48,663 nt of DNA from JAXHUH01 sp034211175 (GCA_034211175.1 JAXHUH010000216.1:1-48663); one strand, 5' to 3'. Shown: positions 1 through 8,170, counted from the first letter of the stretch. Made by a program: numbers and translations. The notes: generated from the sequence alone by a model not told the origin.

Positions 1-600
1 CCGACCTCCACGACGGCGTCGACCACCACCACGACCCGGCCCACGACGACCACGACGACCCCGGCCGACCTGCAGGACGAGCGGGCCGCCGGGATCGTGG
101 AGCTCGTCGAGGACGGCGTCGACCTCGGCGTGTGGACGTTCGAGGACACGCTGGCGATCGACCTCGCCGACGCGTTCGCCGCCGGTGCCGCCCCCCGCTT
201 CGTCGTCGTCTCCGACGCGGCGTGGGTGGACGAGGCCTCCGCCGCGCTCGCCGGCGACGTGCTCGTCCCGCTGCTCGAGGAGCTGGCCGACGTCGACGAG
301 ATGGCCCTGGCCGTCGTCGCCGAGACCTCACCGGCGGCGTACCCGGTCATCGAGGTCGACGAGGCGGAGGGCGGCGAGGAGGACGGCGGCGGCGAGGAGG
401 CCGAGGGCGGCCCGGAGGGCCGCTCGCTGGCCATCACCGTGCGCACGACGCCGGAGATGGCCGAGCGGGTCAGCACCGTCGACGACGTCGATCGCTTCGC
501 CGGCGCGGTCGCCCTCGTGCTCGCCCTCGAGGACCTGCCCGATCGCGTCGGCGCCTACGGCGTGCGACCGTCGGCGACGGCCCTGGTCCCGCCGCCGTGA
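1..600 (+). CDS. C-terminal part of an MctB-like (DUF3186) copper-transport protein, partial
   Basis: The reading frame is open from the first base of the window, so the 5' end is missing. The visible 199 residues begin with a Thr-rich, Pro-containing linker (bases 1-63), then an alpha/beta region, a Glu/Gly-rich insert (about bases 355-420) and a C-terminus ending in YGVRPSATALVP. MctB-family proteins (Rv1698 in M. tuberculosis, implicated in copper export) are encoded directly upstream of pyrG in many actinobacteria, and I recall a similar YG-x-GPGATA-like ending. The assignment rests mainly on this position and the ending. The low-complexity Thr linker and Glu-rich insert look like lineage-specific additions. 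The stop lies 137 bases before pyrG. Confidence 0.45.
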   Translation, partial: PTSTTASTTTTTRPTTTTTTPADLQDERAAGIVELVEDGVDLGVWTFEDTLAIDLADAFAAGAAPRFVVVSDAAWVDEASAALAGDVLVPLLEELADVDEMALAVVAETSPAAYPVIEVDEAEGGEEDGGGEEAEGGPEGRSLAITVRTTPEMAERVSTVDDVDRFAGAVALVLALEDLPDRVGAYGVRPSATALVPPP

Positions 601-694
601 CCGCCGTGACCGGCGTGGCCGGGCGCCCGTGCGCACGGCCGGCCGGCGCGCGTGGAGAGCGGTGGACGTCCCCCTGACTCCGGGGGTCCGTTGG

Positions 695-700
695 TAGGTT
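695..700 (+). promoter_or_regulatory. candidate -10 of pyrG
   Basis: TAGGTT lies 37 bases before the pyrG ATG, giving a leader of about 30 bases that includes the GGAAGGG ribosome site at 727-733. A weak CCTGAC at 673-678 could be the -35 (spacer 16). It sits inside a short C-rich/G-rich inverted repeat (about 670-686). Confidence 0.35.
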
Positions 701-737
701 GGGACCCCGTCGGGTTGGGTGGCGACGGAAGGGCTCC

Positions 738-2384
738 ATGACCAAGCACATCTTCGTGACGGGCGGCGTGGTCAGCGGTCTCGGCAAGGGGATCACCGCC
801 TCGTCGCTCGGGCGGCTCCTGCGCAGCCGCGGCCTGCGGGTGACGATGCTGAAGCTGGACCCGTACATCAACGTCGACCCGGGCACGATGAACCCGTTCG
901 AGCACGGTGAGGTCTTCGTCACCAAGGACGGCGGCGAGACCGACCTCGACCTCGGCCACTACGAGCGGTTCATCGACGCCGAGCTCACCCGCGAGTCGAA
1001 CGCGACGACCGGCCAGATCTACTCGTCGGTGCTCTCCGCCGAGCGTCGGGGTGACTACCTCGGCAAGACCGTCCAGGTGATCCCCCACATCACCGACGAG
1101 ATCCGCCGCCGCATCCGGCTGCTCGCCACCGACGACGTCGACGTCGTCATCACCGAGGTCGGTGGCACGGTGGGCGACATCGAGATCCTCCCGTTCCTCG
1201 AGGCGATCCGCCAGTTCCGCCTCGACGTGGGCCGCGACAACGTCTGCTACATCCACGTCACGCTGGTGCCGTTCCTCGGGCCCTCCGGCGAGCAGAAGAC
1301 GAAGCCGACCCAGCACTCGGTGACCGAGCTGCGCAGCCGTGGCATCCAGCCCGACGCCATCGTGTGCCGCAGCGAGCAGCCCCTCTCCGACGACCTGAAG
1401 CGCAAGATCTCGAACCTGTGCGACGTGCCGGTCGGCGGGGTCGTGAACGCGGCCGACGTGGCCAACCTCTACGAGATCGCCCTCGTCCTCCACGACGAGG
1501 GCCTCGACGAGGTCGTCTGCGAGCACCTCGGCCTCGGCGACCGTCCGGTCGACCTGAGCGGCTGGCGCGAGCTCGTCAACCGCGTCGAGCGGGCCACCAC
1601 CCCGGCCCGCATCGGCATCGTCGGCAAGTACGTGAGCCTCCCCGACGCCTACCTGTCGGTGGTCGAGTCGCTCAAGCACGCCGGCTACGCCCACGGCGCC
1701 ACCCCGGTGCTCGAGTGGATCCAGGCCGAGGACGTCGAGCCGCTGTGGTGCGACGGCCGCCTGCGCGAGCTCGACGGCATCGTGATCCCCGGCGGGTTCG
1801 GCGAGCGGGGCTTCGAGGGCAAGGTCGCGGCCGCCGAGTACGCCCGCACCAACGACATCCCGTGCCTCGGGCTGTGCCTGGGCATGCAGGCGATGACCAT
1901 CGCCTACGGCCGCCACGCCCTCGGCCTCGACGGCGCCCACTCCTCGGAGATGAACCCGTCGTCGCCCCACCCGGTGATCGACCTGATGGAGTCCCAGCGC
2001 GGCGTCGTGGACAAGGGCGGGACCATGCGCCTCGGTGCGTACCCGGCCGAGCTGACGCCGGGCACCCGGGTCGCCGAGGCCTACGGGCGCTCGTTCGTGA
2101 CCGAGCGCCACCGCCACCGCTACGAGTTCAACAACCGCTACCGGAGCCGCTTCGACGACGGCCACTTCGTCTGCTCGGGCGTGTCGCCCGACGGGCTGCT
2201 CGTCGAGTTCATCGAGCTGCGCGACCATCCGTTCTGGGTCGGCACCCAGGCACACCCCGAGTTCAAGAGCCGTCCCGAGCGCCCGGCGCCGCTGTTCACG
2301 GCGTTCATGGAGGCCGCGGTGGCCCGAACCGAGGGCCGCAACCCGCACCTGCTGCGCATCGAGGCCGACCGGTCGCCGGCATGA
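738..2384 (+). CDS. pyrG: CTP synthase
   Basis: Converts UTP, ATP and glutamine to CTP, the last step of de novo CTP synthesis, in the cytoplasm. The 548-residue product has the usual family length. The amidoligase domain begins with the nucleotide-binding signature VTGGVVSGLGKG (residues 7-18), followed by the conserved LDPYINVDPGTMNPFEHGEV stretch. The C-terminal class I glutamine amidotransferase carries GLCLGMQ with nucleophile Cys380 and the His/Glu pair of QAHPEF near residue 515. The ATG at 738 is chosen because MTKHIFVTGG is the standard N-terminus and GGAAGGG precedes it by 4 bases; an upstream in-frame ATG at 699 would add an unconserved tail. The stop overlaps the next start (ATGA), and the order pyrG-NUDIX matches Rv1699-Rv1700. 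Confidence 0.98.
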   Translation: MTKHIFVTGGVVSGLGKGITASSLGRLLRSRGLRVTMLKLDPYINVDPGTMNPFEHGEVFVTKDGGETDLDLGHYERFIDAELTRESNATTGQIYSSVLSAERRGDYLGKTVQVIPHITDEIRRRIRLLATDDVDVVITEVGGTVGDIEILPFLEAIRQFRLDVGRDNVCYIHVTLVPFLGPSGEQKTKPTQHSVTELRSRGIQPDAIVCRSEQPLSDDLKRKISNLCDVPVGGVVNAADVANLYEIALVLHDEGLDEVVCEHLGLGDRPVDLSGWRELVNRVERATTPARIGIVGKYVSLPDAYLSVVESLKHAGYAHGATPVLEWIQAEDVEPLWCDGRLRELDGIVIPGGFGERGFEGKVAAAEYARTNDIPCLGLCLGMQAMTIAYGRHALGLDGAHSSEMNPSSPHPVIDLMESQRGVVDKGGTMRLGAYPAELTPGTRVAEAYGRSFVTERHRHRYEFNNRYRSRFDDGHFVCSGVSPDGLLVEFIELRDHPFWVGTQAHPEFKSRPERPAPLFTAFMEAAVARTEGRNPHLLRIEADRSPA

Positions 2385-2941
2385 CCGGCGACGGCAGCTT
2401 CCGCAAGATCGGCGAGCGCGAGGTCCACCGCGGCTACGCGACCAGGGTCGTGGTCTCGACCTTCGTCGGTCCCGGCGGCGAGGAGTTCACCCGCGACGTC
2501 GTCCACGCGCCCGGGGCCGTGGCGGTCGTCCCGATCGTCGGGCCGCCGGGGGAGGAGCGGGTCGTGCTCGTCGAGCAGTTCCGGGCGCCGCTCGAGGCGC
2601 CGCTGCTCGAGATCCCCGCCGGCCTGCGGGACAAGGAGGGCGAGCCGACCGACGAGACGGCACGCCGCGAGCTGGCCGAGGAGGCCGGGTACTCGGCGGG
2701 GTCGCTGGAGCTGCTGTCGACGTTCCACAACGCGGCCGGCATGACCGACCAGAAGACGTGGGTCTACCTCGCCACCGACCTCACCCCGACGGCGTCGGCC
2801 GCGGACGGCGTCGAGGAGGACTACCTCGAGGTGGTCGAGATCCCGTTGGCCGACGTGCCCGCCCGCCTGGCGTCGGGTGAGGTGAGCGACGCCAAGACCG
2901 TCATCGGCCTCTGCCTGACCCTGCGCCGCCTCGGGCGGTGA
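2381..2941 (+). CDS. NUDIX hydrolase, probable ADP-ribose pyrophosphatase
   Basis: A 186-residue NUDIX protein. The NUDIX box runs from PAGL through RRELAEEAGY (about residues 86-110), with six rather than five residues between the leading Gly and the first Glu. I recall the same spacing in the M. tuberculosis ADP-ribose pyrophosphatase Rv1700, which is also encoded right after pyrG. The LLEIPAG and AGMTDQKTW segments are typical of the ADP-ribose/nucleoside-diphosphate-sugar subgroup. The likely reaction is Mg-dependent cleavage of ADP-ribose to AMP and ribose-5-phosphate. The ATG overlaps the pyrG stop and the gene overlaps the HD gene downstream (GTGA), so the three are probably one mRNA. 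The exact substrate is inferred. Confidence 0.88.
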   Translation: MTGDGSFRKIGEREVHRGYATRVVVSTFVGPGGEEFTRDVVHAPGAVAVVPIVGPPGEERVVLVEQFRAPLEAPLLEIPAGLRDKEGEPTDETARRELAEEAGYSAGSLELLSTFHNAAGMTDQKTWVYLATDLTPTASAADGVEEDYLEVVEIPLADVPARLASGEVSDAKTVIGLCLTLRRLGR

Positions 2942-3534
2942 GCATGCGTCGCGTCGGTCCGGGCGACGCCCGGCACCTCGTCCGCCGGTTCACGGTCGCG
3001 CTCACGGCATCACCGCCGTCGGCCGCTGACGAGGCGTGGGCGCTGAGCTGGCTGTCCGACGCCGAGCGCCTGCTGTGGTCGTCCCAGGCCACCCGCGACC
3101 GCCGGCACACGGTGGCCGTCGCCCGTGCCGTGCTGGCCGACGTACCCGCCGCGACGGCGGTGGGCGCGGACGCCGACCCCGACCGTGAGGCGGCGTGTCG
3201 CGCCCTCACCGAGTGGGTCGTGCCGGCGGCGCTGCTCCACGACGTCGGCAAGGCCGAGGCGCCGCTCGGGGTCACCGGTCGGGTCGTGGCGACCGTGGTC
3301 GAGCTGCTCGGCGGCGGGCGGCTGGGCCCCCGCCTCGCCGAGCGGGACGGACGGATCGGCACGTTCGGGCGCTACCTGGACTACCCGGCACGCGGGGCGT
3401 GCACGCTCGAGCGCGCCGGCTCCCACCCGCTGGTCAGCGCCTGGGCCCGGGAGCACCACCTGCCGCCGTACCGCCGCACCGTCCCCGACCCGTGGGCGTC
3501 GCGCCTCGCCGCCGCCGACGACACCGCCGTCTGA
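2938..3534 (+). CDS. HD-domain protein, function unknown
   Basis: This 198-residue protein has the metal-binding pattern of HD-superfamily phosphohydrolases: His57 (RRH), the His101-Asp102 doublet in LLHDVGK, and Asp residues near the C-terminus (DD at about 194-195). HD proteins usually hydrolyse phosphoester bonds in nucleotides or signalling molecules, but nothing here fixes the substrate. The GTG start overlaps the stop of the NUDIX gene, suggesting co-translation and perhaps a shared nucleotide-housekeeping role with pyrG and NUDIX. No membrane segment or extra domain is seen. A possible alternative start is the ATG at 2944. The gene is followed by the tandem hairpin repeat. Confidence 0.7.
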   Translation: MSMRRVGPGDARHLVRRFTVALTASPPSAADEAWALSWLSDAERLLWSSQATRDRRHTVAVARAVLADVPAATAVGADADPDREAACRALTEWVVPAALLHDVGKAEAPLGVTGRVVATVVELLGGGRLGPRLAERDGRIGTFGRYLDYPARGACTLERAGSHPLVSAWAREHHLPPYRRTVPDPWASRLAAADDTAV

Positions 3535-3536
3535 CC

Positions 3537-3656
3537 GATCCGGTACGCGTTCGTGCCATCCGGTGGTCGGTTGCGCGTACCAGTTCGGTACCTCGGGTGA
3601 TCTGGTACGCGTTTGCGCCGCCGCCATCTGGTGGTCGGTTGCGCGTACCGGTTCGG
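3537..3656. repeat. tandem pair of palindromic intergenic repeats
   Basis: Two imperfect direct copies (3537-3588 and 3599-3656) lie between convergent genes. Each has perfect 8-base arms GGTACGCG / CGCGTACC (3542-3549 with 3574-3581, and 3604-3611 with 3642-3649) and a shared inner stretch GGTGGTCGGTTG. The inner spacers differ by a 6-base length change. Each can form a hairpin on either strand, so a bidirectional terminator role for the HD gene and trpS is plausible, but there is no T-run. The repeat family is unknown to me. Confidence 0.75.
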
Positions 3657-3669
3657 GTTGCGGGGGTGG

Positions 3670-4656
3670 TCAGAGGCGGCGGGGGAGGAGGCCCACGGCG
3701 TCTCGGGCGCGCTGGAGCACCTCGACGGCGATCGTGTTCGCCTTGTCGGCGCCCTTGGCGATGAGCTCCTCGGTGGCCGCCGGGTCCGCGGACAGCTCCG
3801 CGAACCGGGCCTGGATCGGCTCGAGCAGCGCGACGACCGCCTCGGCCGTGTCCTTCTTCAGGGGGCCGTACTGGGCGTACTCGTCGGCCAGCTCGGCCGG
3901 GTCGCGGTCGGTCGCGGCGGCGAGGATCGACAGCAGGTTCGACACGCCGGGCTTGGCCGCGACGTCGTAGCGGACCTCGTTGTCGGTGTCGGTGACCGCA
4001 CGCTTGATCCTGCGCTCGACGTCCTTCGGGGCGTCGAGCACGCCGATCGTGCCCTGGGGTGACTCGGCCGACTTCGACATCTTGTTCGTCGGGGTCTGCA
4101 GGTCCATGACCCGGGCACCGGCGCGGGGGATCGCCGCCTCGGGCACGACGAACGTGTCGCCGAAGCGTCCGTTGAACCGGATGGCGATGTCGCGGGCCAG
4201 CTCGAGGTGCTGGCGCTGGTCGTCGCCCACCGGCACCTTGTCGGCGTCGTAGAGGAGGATGTCGGCCGCCATGAGCGCCGGGTAGGTGAACAGGCCGGCG
4301 GAGATGAACTCGGCCCGGTCCGACTTGTCCTTGAACTGGGTCATGCGCCGCAGCTCACCGAAGCTCACGTTGCACTCCATCAGCCACGCCAGCTCGGCGT
4401 GGGCGGGCACGTGGCTCTGCACGAACAGGGTGCACACGTCGGGGTCGAGCCCGATGGCGATCAGGAGCTGGACGAGCTCGACCGTCTTGGCGCGCAGCTC
4501 GGCCGGGTCCTGGGGGACGGTGAGGGCGTGGAGGTCGACCACGCAGAACAACGAGTCCCGCTCGTGCTGATCGACGACCCAGTTCCGGTTGGCGCCGAGG
4601 AGGTTGCCGAGGTGGAGGTCACCGGTGGGCTGGATGCCGGAGAACACGCGGGTCAT
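3670..4656 (-). CDS. trpS: tryptophanyl-tRNA synthetase
   Basis: Class I aminoacyl-tRNA synthetase that charges tRNA-Trp. It is 328 residues long, typical of bacterial TrpS. The HIGH-type motif is TGDLHLGN (residues 11-18) and the KMSKS loop is NKMSKSA (191-197). GDDQRQHLELARDIA and the YGPLKKDTAEAVVALLEPI segment are standard for the family. The ATG at 4656 is chosen because MTRVFSGIQPTG is the conserved N-terminus and a TACGCT hexamer lies 7 bases upstream. The gene is convergent with the pyrG operon across the hairpin repeat and divergent from the histidine phosphatase gene. Confidence 0.97.
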   Translation of the reverse strand: MTRVFSGIQPTGDLHLGNLLGANRNWVVDQHERDSLFCVVDLHALTVPQDPAELRAKTVELVQLLIAIGLDPDVCTLFVQSHVPAHAELAWLMECNVSFGELRRMTQFKDKSDRAEFISAGLFTYPALMAADILLYDADKVPVGDDQRQHLELARDIAIRFNGRFGDTFVVPEAAIPRAGARVMDLQTPTNKMSKSAESPQGTIGVLDAPKDVERRIKRAVTDTDNEVRYDVAAKPGVSNLLSILAAATDRDPAELADEYAQYGPLKKDTAEAVVALLEPIQARFAELSADPAATEELIAKGADKANTIAVEVLQRARDAVGLLPRRL

Positions 4657-4663
4657 GGGCCGA

Positions 4664-4669
4664 AGCGTA
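4664..4669 (-). promoter_or_regulatory. -10 of trpS (leaderless)
   Basis: TACGCT on the minus strand ends 7 bases before the trpS ATG. Transcription would start at or next to the A of the start codon. No Shine-Dalgarno site is present. Confidence 0.6.
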
Positions 4670-4775
4670 CTGTCGCCCGGTCGGGCGCCCGCGCACGATT
4701 GGCCCGGCCCCGGGGGCGACACCGTCGGCACACGGGCGGCCGCGCACCGCATGTGGGGGAGACGGCCACAATTCC

Positions 4776-4804
4776 GTGACACAACGCGGGTGAACGGCCA
4801 CACT
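4776..4804 (+). promoter_or_regulatory. candidate promoter of the histidine phosphatase gene
   Basis: GTGACA (4776-4781), a 17-base spacer, then CACACT (4799-4804). The hexamer ends 10 bases before the ATG at 4815 and there is no ribosome site, so a very short or absent leader is expected. Confidence 0.4.
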
Positions 4805-4814
4805 GGCGAGCGTC

Positions 4815-5492
4815 ATGGAGATCGTGCTGGTACGACATGCCGAGCCGGAGTGGGATCGCGACGGCCTGAACATCGACAACCCCCCGCTCACGACCCGGGG
4901 TCGGCGCCAGGCCGACGCCCTGGCGGAGCGGCTGGCGGACGAGCACTTCGACGAGGTGAAGGTCTCGCCGCTCGTGCGGCCGCGTCAGACGCTCGAGCCG
5001 CTGCGGGGCCGACGGGGTTGGGACGAGGACGTCGACCCGTGGCTGGAGGAGATCCGCAGCCCGGTGTGGCACGGCACACCCCGTGAGAAGGCCGCCGAGG
5101 CGTTCCGCGAGATCCGTGCCCGGCCGGCCGAGGACCAGTGGCGCGGGATCGAGGGCGGCGAGCCGGTCCACGAGTTCGTCGCCCGCATCCGCGAGGGCGC
5201 CGGGCTGTTCCTGGCCGAGCGGGGCATCGAGCCGGTCGGTGACCGCCTGCCCGTGTGGAAGGTCCCCGAGCCCGGCCGCAAGCTGCTGCTCGTGGCCCAC
5301 GCGGGGACGAACTCGGTCGTCATCTGCCACCTGCTCGGCCTCGACCCGACGCCGTGGGAGTGGGAGCGCTTCGTGCTCGGCCACGCGTCGATCACCCGGC
5401 TCGAGGCGCTCGAGCTCGGCGACGGCTACACCTTCAGCCTCACGCGCCTCTCCGACGTCGAGCACCTGGCCGCCGACGACCGCACCCGCTGA
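4815..5492 (+). CDS. histidine phosphatase family protein (phosphoglycerate-mutase-like)
   Basis: A 225-residue member of the branch-1 histidine phosphatase superfamily. The N-terminal catalytic motif reads LVRHAEPEWD, with phospho-acceptor His8 preceded by Arg7; the usual RHG is RHA here. PLVRPRQTL supplies the second conserved Arg, and the C-terminal LLVAHAGTN carries the second His (162). The family hydrolyses phosphate from sugars, nucleotides or proteins; the substrate cannot be read from the sequence. The ATG is chosen because the motif begins four residues later, as is normal. The gene stands alone, with trpS divergent and scpA downstream. Confidence 0.88.
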   Translation: MEIVLVRHAEPEWDRDGLNIDNPPLTTRGRRQADALAERLADEHFDEVKVSPLVRPRQTLEPLRGRRGWDEDVDPWLEEIRSPVWHGTPREKAAEAFREIRARPAEDQWRGIEGGEPVHEFVARIREGAGLFLAERGIEPVGDRLPVWKVPEPGRKLLLVAHAGTNSVVICHLLGLDPTPWEWERFVLGHASITRLEALELGDGYTFSLTRLSDVEHLAADDRTR

Positions 5493-5641
5493 GCAACCGG
5501 TGACGGCGGGCCACGACCCCGCGTCGGCCCCGTCCGGGGCGGCGCGGGCGCCCGTACCATGGGGCACACGGTGACCACGGTGGGTGCGCAGCTGAGCGCC
5601 CAGGGGATGGCCCGGCGCTCGAATCCGGCCGACGGTCGCCA

Positions 5642-5659
5642 AGTCACATCGATGTAACT
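5642..5659. promoter_or_regulatory. 18-bp near-perfect palindrome in the scpA promoter
   Basis: AGTCACATCGATGTAACT is an inverted repeat with one mismatched pair and a perfect ACATCGATGT core (5646-5655). It lies directly upstream of and abuts the TAGGAT -10, so a bound dimeric regulator would be expected to block RNA polymerase. The half-site AGTnAC vaguely recalls BldD boxes; the regulator is unknown. Confidence 0.55.
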
Positions 5660-5664
5660 AGGAT
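5659..5664 (+). promoter_or_regulatory. -10 of scpA (leaderless)
   Basis: TAGGAT ends 6 bases before the GTG at 5671. Its first base is the last base of the 18-bp palindrome. No Shine-Dalgarno site lies before the start. Confidence 0.55.
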
Positions 5665-5670
5665 GTGGGC

Positions 5671-6447
5671 GTGGCCTACGAGGTGCAGACTCCGGTGTAC
5701 ACGGGTCCGTTCGACCTGCTGCTGCACCTGATCCTGCGCGAGCAGGTCGAGCTGTACGAGATCTCGCTCGTCGAGATCGTCGACGCCTACGTCACCGAGC
5801 TCGAGCGGATCGAGTCGCTCGACCTCGAGATCGCCACCGAGTTCCTGCTGATCGCGGCCACGCTGACCGAGCTCAAGGCCCGGCGGCTGCTGCCCGACAC
5901 CGACGACGGCGAGCTCGACGAGGACCTGGCGCTGTGGGAGGAGCGGGACCTGCTCCTCGCCCGCCTGGTCGAGTGCAAGACGTTCAAGGACGCCTCCGCC
6001 GTGCTCGAGCGGATGGCCCTGGCCGCGGCCCGCACCCGGGCCCGCCACGTCGGGCTCGACGACCGCTTCCGCGACCTCGTCCCCGACGTGCTCGCCGGCG
6101 TGACCCCCGAGGACCTGCGCGACGCGTTCATGGCCGCCACCCGGCCGCGGCCGCGGCCCCGGGTCGAGCTCGACCACGTCGCCCCGATCCGGGTCAGCGT
6201 CGCCGACGCCCTCGCCGAGGTCGCGGAGGAGGTGCGCCAGAACGGGCGGTGCTCGTTCCGGTCGCTCACCGCCGGCTGCACCGAGCGGCTCGAGGTCATC
6301 GTGCGGTTCCTCGCCGTCCTCGAGCTGTGCAAGCAGGGCGTCGTCGACCTCGACCAGGCCGGCGTGCTCGGCGAGATCAGCGTGAGCTGGGCCGGCGGTG
6401 CCGCCGAGTCGGTCGACCTCGCCCTGGTCGACGCCTACGACGGTTGA
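5671..6447 (+). CDS. scpA: segregation and condensation protein A (kleisin)
   Basis: ScpA is the kleisin that joins SMC heads and, with ScpB, forms the condensin that compacts and segregates chromosomes. The 258-residue product begins with the conserved FDLLLHLILREQVELYEISL region and continues through TEFLLIAATLTELKARRLLP; the C-terminal winged helix contains FLAVLELCKQGVVDLDQ. All are family hallmarks. The GTG at 5671 is preferred because the TAGGAT -10 ends six bases before it; a GTG at 5665 would add two residues. scpB and rluB follow, the order seen in M. tuberculosis (Rv1709-Rv1711). The promoter spacer holds an 18-bp palindrome. Confidence 0.95.
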   Translation: MAYEVQTPVYTGPFDLLLHLILREQVELYEISLVEIVDAYVTELERIESLDLEIATEFLLIAATLTELKARRLLPDTDDGELDEDLALWEERDLLLARLVECKTFKDASAVLERMALAAARTRARHVGLDDRFRDLVPDVLAGVTPEDLRDAFMAATRPRPRPRVELDHVAPIRVSVADALAEVAEEVRQNGRCSFRSLTAGCTERLEVIVRFLAVLELCKQGVVDLDQAGVLGEISVSWAGGAAESVDLALVDAYDG

Positions 6448-6532
6448 GCGTGTCGCTGACCACCCGAACCGAGCAGGCCGCCCGAGCCGCCCGCCTGAAC
6501 CGAGCCGACCGACCGCACGGAGCCTGACGATC

Positions 6533-7324
6533 GTGGACCGTAGCGAGATGAAGCGGGCCATCGAGGCCGTCGTGCTCGTGGCCGACGAGCCCGTCGAGGC
6601 CCAGCTGCTCGCCGAGCTGCTGGAGCTGCCCCCGGCCATCGTCGAGGAGCTGTGCCGCGAGCTGACCGACGAGTACCAGCGCTCGATGCGGGGCTTCGTG
6701 CTCGCCCGGGTGGCCGGTGGTTACCGCTACGAGACCCATCCGGACCTGGCGCCGTACGTGGAGCGCTACGCCCTCGACGGCCAGGCGTCGCGCCTGTCGG
6801 CCGCCGCGCTCGAGACGCTGTCGATCGTCGCGTACAAGCAGCCGGTGTCGCGGGCCCAGGTGGCCGCGATCCGCGGGGTCGCGGTCGACGGCGTGATGCG
6901 CACGCTCACCCAGCGCGACCTCATCGCCGAGGTCGCACGCGATCCGGGCCCCGGCCAGGCGGTGCTCTACGGGACGACGCGCCACTTCCTGGAGCGCCTC
7001 GGCCTCCACGACCTGTCGCAGCTGCCGCCGCTCGGCGCGTTCGTGCCCAGCCCCGACGTGGTCGAGGCGCTCGAGCACGGCCTGCGCTTCGCCCCCGACG
7101 AACCCGATCCCGACGCCCCCACCGGCCCGGTGGCGGACGACGACGCGCCGGCGGACCGGCCGACGGAGGAGACCACCGACGGTCCGGTCGACGGGGTCAC
7201 GATCGACGGGATCTCGATCGACGACCTGGCGATCGACGGGGTCACGATCGACGGTTCCCCGATCGACGACCCGCCCGGTCCCACCACGGGGATCGACCGC
7301 GACCCCGAGGGCGACGATGACTGA
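6533..7324 (+). CDS. scpB: segregation and condensation protein B with repetitive acidic tail
   Basis: Winged-helix partner of ScpA in the SMC-ScpAB complex. Core motifs include RAIEAVVLVADEPV at the start, GGYRYETHPDLAPYVERY and LSAAALETLSIVAYKQPVSR. The conserved part ends near residue 185; the remaining 80 or so residues are Asp/Pro-rich and include five tandem pentads of the form xxIDG/D (bases 7196-7270). The GTG at 6533 follows GGAG at 6519-6522; the ATG at 6548 is a possible shorter start. The gene overlaps rluB by 8 bases. The tail is longer than in most ScpB proteins and is probably disordered. Confidence 0.94.
   Translation: MDRSEMKRAIEAVVLVADEPVEAQLLAELLELPPAIVEELCRELTDEYQRSMRGFVLARVAGGYRYETHPDLAPYVERYALDGQASRLSAAALETLSIVAYKQPVSRAQVAAIRGVAVDGVMRTLTQRDLIAEVARDPGPGQAVLYGTTRHFLERLGLHDLSQLPPLGAFVPSPDVVEALEHGLRFAPDEPDPDAPTGPVADDDAPADRPTEETTDGPVDGVTIDGISIDDLAIDGVTIDGSPIDDPPGPTTGIDRDPEGDDD
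7196..7270 (+). repeat. five tandem 15-bp units in the scpB tail
   Basis: Each unit carries the core GATCGAC and encodes the pentads VTIDG, ISIDD, LAIDG, VTIDG and SPIDD. Units 1 and 4 encode the same pentad. Confidence 0.8.
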
Positions 7325-8159
7325 TCCCGTCGACGACGGCCCCGAGGGCGAGCGCCTGCAGAAGGTGCTGGCCCGCCTCGGGTTCGGCAGCCGCCGGGTG
7401 TGCGACGACCTGATCGCGGACGGCCGGGTCACGGTCGACGGTGCCGTGGCCGAGCTCGGCGTGCGGGTCGACCCCGAGACGGCCCGGGTCGCGGTCGACG
7501 GCGCCCTCGTCGGCATCCGGCCCGGGCTGGTCCACTACCTCCTGAACAAGCCGGCCGGCGTCGTCACCACGGCGTCGGACACCCACGGCCGTCCCACGGT
7601 GGTCGAGATGGTGCCGGCCGAGCCCCGGGTGTTCCCCGTCGGCCGCCTCGACCTGGACACCGAGGGCCTCCTGCTGCTGACGAACGACGGCGAGCTGGCC
7701 CACCGGTTGACCCATCCGTCGTTCGGGGTCGAGAAGGAGTACCTGGCCCACGTCGAGGGCGACCCGGTGCGCAAGACGCTGCGGTGGCTGCGCGAGGGCG
7801 TCGAGCTCGACGACGGCATGACCGCGCCGGCCCGGGTGAGCCGCGTCTCCGAGGGCGTGCTCAAGGTGACGATCCACGAGGGCCGCAACCGCCAGGTCCG
7901 GCGGATGTGCGAGGCCGTCGGCCATCCCGTCCTGCGCCTGGTCCGCACCCGCATCGGCCCGCTCACCGATCACTCGCTGCGCCCCGGCTCGTGGCGTGAG
8001 CTGACCCGGGCCGAGGTCCGCGAGCTGGAGAAGGCGACGGCACCCGAGGACGGCGCCGGCGGCGACGAGCCCGGCCCCGACGACGTCCCCGCGAGCGGCT
8101 CGGACGGCCCTGCCAACGGCTCGGACGACCATGACGACGGGTCGTTGGCCCCGGGGTGA
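7317..8159 (+). CDS. rluB: 23S rRNA pseudouridine synthase, RluB/RsuA family
   Basis: Isomerises a uridine in large-subunit rRNA to pseudouridine. An N-terminal S4 RNA-binding domain (ERLQKVLARLGFGSRR, residues 12-27) precedes the catalytic domain with motif GRLDLDTEGLLLLTND (109-124; catalytic Asp112) and the C-terminal HEGRNRQVRRMCEAVGHPVLRLVR signature segments. The last 40 residues are an acidic Gly/Ser/Asp-rich tail outside the family core. Length is 280 residues. The ATG overlaps the end of scpB by 8 bases, so the two are translationally linked, as in other actinobacteria. I cannot distinguish the RluB target from related sites by sequence alone. Confidence 0.92.
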   Translation: MTDPVDDGPEGERLQKVLARLGFGSRRVCDDLIADGRVTVDGAVAELGVRVDPETARVAVDGALVGIRPGLVHYLLNKPAGVVTTASDTHGRPTVVEMVPAEPRVFPVGRLDLDTEGLLLLTNDGELAHRLTHPSFGVEKEYLAHVEGDPVRKTLRWLREGVELDDGMTAPARVSRVSEGVLKVTIHEGRNRQVRRMCEAVGHPVLRLVRTRIGPLTDHSLRPGSWRELTRAEVRELEKATAPEDGAGGDEPGPDDVPASGSDGPANGSDDHDDGSLAPG

Positions 8160-8170
8160 ACCCGGGTGGC

